Shown here piece by piece: positions 59,006 to 64,000 of a stretch of 64,000 nucleotides of DNA. The DNA lies in assembly GCA_947095535.1 (NCBI GenBank), contig OX352774.1, forward strand, positions 176,388,200 through 176,452,199, written 5' to 3'. A program made the translations under genes and the position numbers. Each line of letters begins with the position of its first letter. Within the stretch, counting starts at the first letter, position 1. The notes under the pieces are model-generated. The model saw only the letters and a list, made by a program, of their open reading frames with translations, did no database searches and was not told the origin of the DNA. This DNA comes from Poecilobothrus nobilitatus. Its lineage: Eukaryota > Arthropoda > Insecta > Diptera > Dolichopodidae.

Positions 59006-60254
59006 AAATGTTTTCATAAATTGATTTAGTATTGCATATTTTTAGGCTGATTATGTTTTTGTGTTCTTGTTGGTAACGTAAAATATTGAATATAATTTTC
59101 TTGAAATTTCAAAAAATTGGTTTTTAGATAATATTATAAAATAGATATTCAATAATTTGAAAAAAAAATATATATATGTAATTGATAAGAATATATCTTA
59201 TTTTGCTATAATATGTATTATGTACTTTAATAGTGCATCATTTTAAGATATGTTATGAAAAATATGTTATTTAAATTTATTTTTATCTTTTTTGTAAGGA
59301 ATAATTTAAAAACAAAACTATTTCATTTTCTGTATTTTTTAAAATTTCATTTTAGTATTTTGAAAAATTTCAATAAATTGCAATCGCGAAGAACTAAAAT
59401 ATTTTTTTTTTTTTTTGTAATGAAAATATACGAGAAAAATATAACCAAAAAACCTTGAAAAATAACAAAAAAGAAAAAAAAAAACAAAAAATTAATTCCG
59501 GAAGAACATCCTTTTCGCTGTTTTTGTTCAATAAAGTAAATTATGGAATTATTAAGCGATGTGAAAGTAATCCTTATAAGGTTTTCCTTTTTCTTTTTTT
59601 TTTTTACCAAATTAAATATTTATAAGAAAATATTTAATAATAACAACAATAATAAAATAATAAAGATTAATGTTTACTTTAGAACTATCATTATCGGATA
59701 TTTACAATGTATAGAACAATGTTTAAATATTGACAATATATTATTAAGAATGGTTTTTAATTGAATATAAGTTATCGGAAAATATACTTTAAAAAAAATC
59801 ATATAATATGCACAGGAAAAATATTTAATGAAAGATTCTTTTATTATTGAAAATACTATTGTAGATAAAATGACAAAATTATTTTGAATATTTATATTAT
59901 TCTATATAAAATTATAAAAATTTATTGAATGAATATTTTATTTGAAAAATATTTGTTAAAATCTTTATTTTCTACAATAATTTTTGATTATAAATTATTT
60001 AGTTATATAAAATTCTTCATACAAGGTCAAAATGAAAATATATTTATGTTAAATCTATTAATTAAATAGTATTTTAAAATGAAAATCATTTTATTTAATA
60101 TTTAAAATTGTTTTGATTGTACATATGTTTTAATTTTGATATTCAAATTAGTTCATAGATAGATTATTGTAGAGTTATTTAAAAAAAGAAAAAAAAAAAA
60201 CATATTTAAGAATTTTAAGTTTTAAAAATTAAGTTTTGTTCATATTAAAATATC
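59006..60254. other. AT-rich sequence, no gene
   Basis: AT-rich with T-runs near 59401 and 59590. The frames at 59255, 59347 and 59543 overlap each other on both strands and are low-complexity. Confidence 0.4.
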
Positions 60255-60815
60255 AAACAAGGTTGTATATAAAACCAAAGCTTTTTAAAGGCGTCCATTT
60301 TCTAAAAATGCAGTTTAGAACTGTGATTTGCACAATTATGAAAAATCAACGGATACTTTCTTTAATTTGAAAGAAATCCTATATAAATAAAAAATAAATA
60401 TGATTTCACAATGTACATAATATATCCTTGAAGAGTTAATATTTACGTTTTACTTTGAAAAAATTTCCATAGGTTCCTATCTTTTCCAATTTTTACCTCT
60501 TAAAGCTCTTAAACCAGTGAAGGTACAAAATTCGTTTACAGCAAAGACTTTTATTCTCTCAATTTTAAATTAAAGGTAAATTTTTAAGTTCTATTTAACA
60601 GCATGCCGGACTTATGAAGGGAGCAAAATCTTATAAAAGTTTCTTTTCACATAACGGGTCTTTTAAATACGAAATTACAAAAAATTATATTGATAATACA
60701 ATTATATATCATTTAATTTTGATATTAATTTAAAAAGCTACGAAAATGTCCTTCTGTTCGGTGTTTTCAAATTGAAAAAATACTACACGCAGGATCTATG
60801 CAGAAATTTAAAACG

Positions 60816-60869
60816 AATCCATACAGAAATATATACTTTTGAAAATTTGTATATATTTCTGTATGGATT
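60816..60869. repeat. perfect 21-bp hairpin inside F1
   Basis: The arms 60816-60836 and 60849-60869 are exact reverse complements, around a 12-base loop (60837-60848). Each arm contains 'ccatacagaaatatata' or its inverse. The lack of any mismatch shows it is recent compared with the surrounding F1 copy. It probably arose by inverted duplication; a small-RNA precursor is conceivable but unsupported. Confidence 0.95.
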
Positions 60870-60895
60870 GTTGTTCCGTGGTTGTTGTTCCGTGG
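60868..60895 (+). repeat. 14-bp tandem duplication
   Basis: TTGTTGTTCCGTGG is present twice in a row, directly after and overlapping the edge of the hairpin arm, suggesting one event produced both. Confidence 0.95.
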
Positions 60896-61050
60896 CGTAA
60901 GATAACAATTGTTCTACAATATTATTTTTTTTAAGAAACTGTTTTATGGTTAAAATTTTATATTTCTATATCTTAAATATCTTTCTATCGTTTTAAGAAT
61001 TTGTAAACAGTCAGACAGAAGGATGGACATAGTAAAAATACCAAGAATAA

Positions 61051-62825
61051 TTTTCCAAATTTTGTTTCGAAAATATCCTTAAAAATAACAAAATGGTTAA
61101 AGTTATCAGTTTTCTCTTTGGAATTTTAAATAAAAGTAACACCAAACTCTTCAAAAAGAAATAATATGATGATAGATAAATTTAATTTTAAGATACACCA
61201 CAAATTTTGTGAAAACAATTTGACATACCTACAATAAAAATGTTCAACAAAAAAAAAAATCAATATATTATTAGTAAAATAAATAAAATATTTCTATTTA
61301 ATTGAAGAGAATTTCAAGAACAACTAAATATATTCCATTATCAAAAATACAGAATTTTTAACAACAACAAAAACAACAACTACTTAAAAACTAACAAATA
61401 TTTTAAATTCAATTTAAAGAAAATAAAATATAGAAAATAAATAAACAATTTTTGCAATTTATTCAAATTTTTAAAACCTTTGATATACAAAATACATATA
61501 TTGTATTTTAATATACGAATTCGTGATAGTTTAACATATTTATCTAAAAACAAAAAGAATATTATAGAAAAAAGGATATTTTCTATTTTCATTTTGTCTT
61601 TTCTTTAAATTTAATAAAATGACATTGAATTTAATTTTTTGTTTTACTTTTTTTTCTGTTAAAATGAAAAATTTCGCATAAGAATTAACTAGAACTACCT
61701 ACAAAAATTGTACATAATGTTGAAAAAGAATCTCTAAGGAGCATTATAGTATTTTTTATGTAGAATAACTTATCTACATAAAAAATAATATGTATATAAC
61801 TTATATATACATTGGATAAAAGAAAGAAAAAAAATAATAAAAATTATATCCATATCGTATCAATTTATATATTTCGCATGTCAAATGACAATATTCAGAA
61901 ACTCTGTATATTTTAGTTAATTTTAATACAAAATGCTTACTTACCATGTCTTTTTATAATTTGAATAAATAAAAAAACAAAAACATAATTTGAAAAATAC
62001 GTTTTTTATACTGTCCAGGATTTGACAAAAAAAAAAAATTAACTTGTCATTTTGAACTAATTGAGAAGAATTATATATAATTTTTAGTTGTCAGAAGTAC
62101 TTTAAAAACAGTTAAATAAAATTTATTTTTTTTTTTTGAAAATTTTAGTTTTAGATTTTTTTTTTTTTTGGGAACTCCAATGGAGTTAGAATGTTATATT
62201 GTATAAGGAAAGATACTTTTAATATTCGTTAAAAAATAAAAAAAAAAAACAATTCAAATAATTTTTCATAAAAATATATTCTAAATTTTAAAAATATTTT
62301 TTTTTAGAAGAAGTCGTAAACTGAATTGGAAGGAGGGTATAGTTTTTCTCAGCATTCAGTAGCTTGTTAATTTACTGATGTTGTAATTTTCTTTCAAAAG
62401 TTTTTTAAATTTTCTTCAGTTTTTTTGTGGTCTTTTATTTAATCACAAATACCATTAACGCACAACAGTGGTGAGTGTTAGTCTCTATGTTTGTATAAAG
62501 TATTTCTATATAGTCTAACAGTCAATATGGATTATAACGACATTGAGAGGACCAGTAAATTTAATCGTTATATCTGGGTCGTTATAAACAATTTAAAATA
62601 ATTTTTATCATATAAATGAAAATAAGTATTATTTATTTATATGTTAAAGTTTTTATTTCACAGTTCTTGAGAAAAACAAAGAAAAAGGGAGTGCAAAAAA
62701 ATCGCAAAAAAAAAAAAAAAGGATCCCAAATCTAAAAGCCGCAAAAGTGTGCAACAATAACATTTTTCATAGCAAAAACAAATACTGCACATAACAGAAA
62801 AAAAGAATAAAATTAATTGAAAATT
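61051..62825. other. AT-rich stretch, no gene
   Basis: AT-rich with short CAACAA runs at 61362-61380 and T/A runs. The frames at 61380-61592 and 62658-62879 are low-complexity; the latter runs into the array at 62826. Confidence 0.4.
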
Positions 62826-63972
62826 TATAGGGTTGGGTACGTAATCCCAAAAAACAAAATTCCAAATTCTAAATCCCAAATACTAAATCGCCAAAACAAA
62901 ATCCCGAAAATTGAAATTTCAAAATCCTGCATAGACATACATATATGGATATAAATATTCCAGAAAATGGGAATGTGTATTCTAATTTTGGATCCAACTA
63001 TTAATACTTATAGCCCACACATATATATGTATACCAATTTCATTCAAAAAAGTTAAATTTTCACATTTTCATATGAAAAATATTTAATAAAAAAATAAAA
63101 TAATTAATTTTGAAAACCCATACTTGAAAAGTATTCAATTTTGACATTTCATTGAAAAATTGTGAATTTTATACGAATTTAGACATTTTTATGAAACAAA
63201 GATTATTGTTTAAGAAACGGGGGGCTGTCGTCCCAAAACTCCCACTATAAAATGTTTATTCCTATTCTTATTCCTATTGTAAAAAGTTAAGTATTCTTAC
63301 GATGATGAAGGGAACATAGTTCTCAAAAAATGTTTTTAAGATAAATGAAAACTATTTATTAGAACAAAGATATTTCTTTTTATTTCATTAAAAAGTGACA
63401 AAAAACCAATATTATTTTTAAATTACTAAGATACAAGTATTATTAACCAATATTATTTCTAGATTACCAGGCTGGCGTATGCTACGCCGAGTTTATCCAG
63501 TTAACTATAAATGCCAAATTCTAAAATCTCTAAATATCAAAATTTCAAAATACCAAAAATCCCATTGGGATTATTAAAAAATAAATATTATATATATGTC
63601 GCTTATATGTATATGTAAAGGTGAGATTTTGAACTTGAAGGGATTTTTAGTTGGTTATGAAATCAATGTTATAAGTTTTTCTCAGAATATAATACATATA
63701 TGTACATATATCCCAGAAGATGTACATATACAATGTTATACGCTTTTTCCATAATATTTAGAAACAGAAATATAAATATGTAGGTATATATTCATTTTCA
63801 CATTTTTTTTCCAACTTTTTTAGCATTCAACCGACTTTTTTGTTTAGATCTCTTCACATTCATTATTTTTATTTTCAATAAATCGACTCCCATCTGAAAA
63901 ACGAATTATTATAACAAAATTGCTTTGGGATTTTAGTATTTTGGGATTTTTTATTTGGGATTTCATGGCTAA
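62826..63972. mobile_element. region bracketed by inverted 'GGGATTT' arrays (F3-like fold-back)
   Basis: The left end (62840-62930) has repeated 'aaatcccaaatactaaatc' and 'aaaatcccgaaaa' words. The right end (63925-63965) has the inverse, 'ttgggattttagtattttgg' and 'gattttttatttgggatttc'. A third array at 63517-63565 ('caaaataccaaaaatccca') lies inside. Interior phrases such as 'tatacgctttttccataata' (63736) and 'aagtttttctcagaatataa' (63675) match the F3 core, so several palindromic copies may be stacked. Non-coding. An exact 6-bp palindrome 'ggcgta-tgc-tacgcc' lies at about 63473-63487. Confidence 0.6.
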
Positions 63973-64000
63973 ACCAAAAAAACATAATAATATGTATGTA

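Larger units (their letters stand above)
60255..61050 (+). mobile_element. F1 dispersed element, diverged, with internal hairpin
   Basis: Begins 'caaacaaggttgtatataaa' and has 'ctttttaaaggcgtccattt' and 'cctcttaaagctcttaaacc', then 'cagcatgccggacttatgaa'. Next come 'ttttcacataacgggtcttt' and 'gtccttctgttcggtgtttt'. It ends with 'gaatttgtaaacagtcagac' and a degenerate GGAC tract ('agaaggatggaca'). The position where other copies have the 'ggggctgtagctcc' block is altered by the hairpin at 60816-60869 and a 14-bp duplication. Confidence 0.7.

Overview
The window is very A+T-rich (roughly four fifths A/T by eye). It has long homopolymer runs, no long open reading frame, no bacterial-type gene packing and no complete protein-coding gene. 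It reads as nuclear DNA of an insect, most likely a fly (Diptera). Three things suggest this: many degraded elements whose 3' ends carry (GGAC)n-type proto-microsatellites, as in the mini-me / DINE-like elements of flies; tRNA-headed SINEs; and insect-type LINE fragments. It could be intergenic or one very large intron. I found no exon I can defend; two short exon-like islands (9816-9852 and 24567-24610) are only candidates.

Layout. The identifiable content is almost all mobile DNA in an AT-rich background. Family F1 lies at about 230-1160, 7060-7300(-), 7790-7905, 15080-15385(-), 17285-17350(-), 28110-28880, 32501-32875, 42561-43060, 46145-46960 and 60255-61050. Family F2 lies at about 10891-11180, 18189-18735, 34849-35487(-), 47100-47960(-) and 50090-50780. 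F1, F2 and a tandem-repeat element at 36278-38155 share a tail: a GGAC-rich tract, then an 'aatcgactc'-like core, then in several copies a hairpin ending GGGTATAA. I infer one superfamily with different bodies. The 36278-38155 element holds nine units of about 147 bp and is closed by a 13-bp inverted repeat.

Palindromic elements are the second theme. They include a 211-bp element with ~58-bp arms (7921-8131), a 227-bp one with 69-bp arms (12228-12454), a ~131-bp GC-armed one (12739-12868), a ~380-bp one with ~62-bp arms (23612-23991), and a 131-bp MITE inserted in an F1 copy (42703-42833) with a relative at 48949-49070. A CAGGGTG-ended element lies at 55942-56416, and the right end of the window (62826-63972) is bracketed by inverted 'GGGATTT' arrays.

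Retroposons are the third theme. There are two LINE coding fragments (21290-22435 minus, 55054-55560 plus), both broken. At 58171-58993 a nest of three tRNA-derived SINEs is readable to the base: two young copies with 15-bp and 12-bp target-site duplications have landed in, and next to, an older related copy. No genes act together here; the value of the window is as a record of successive insertions.
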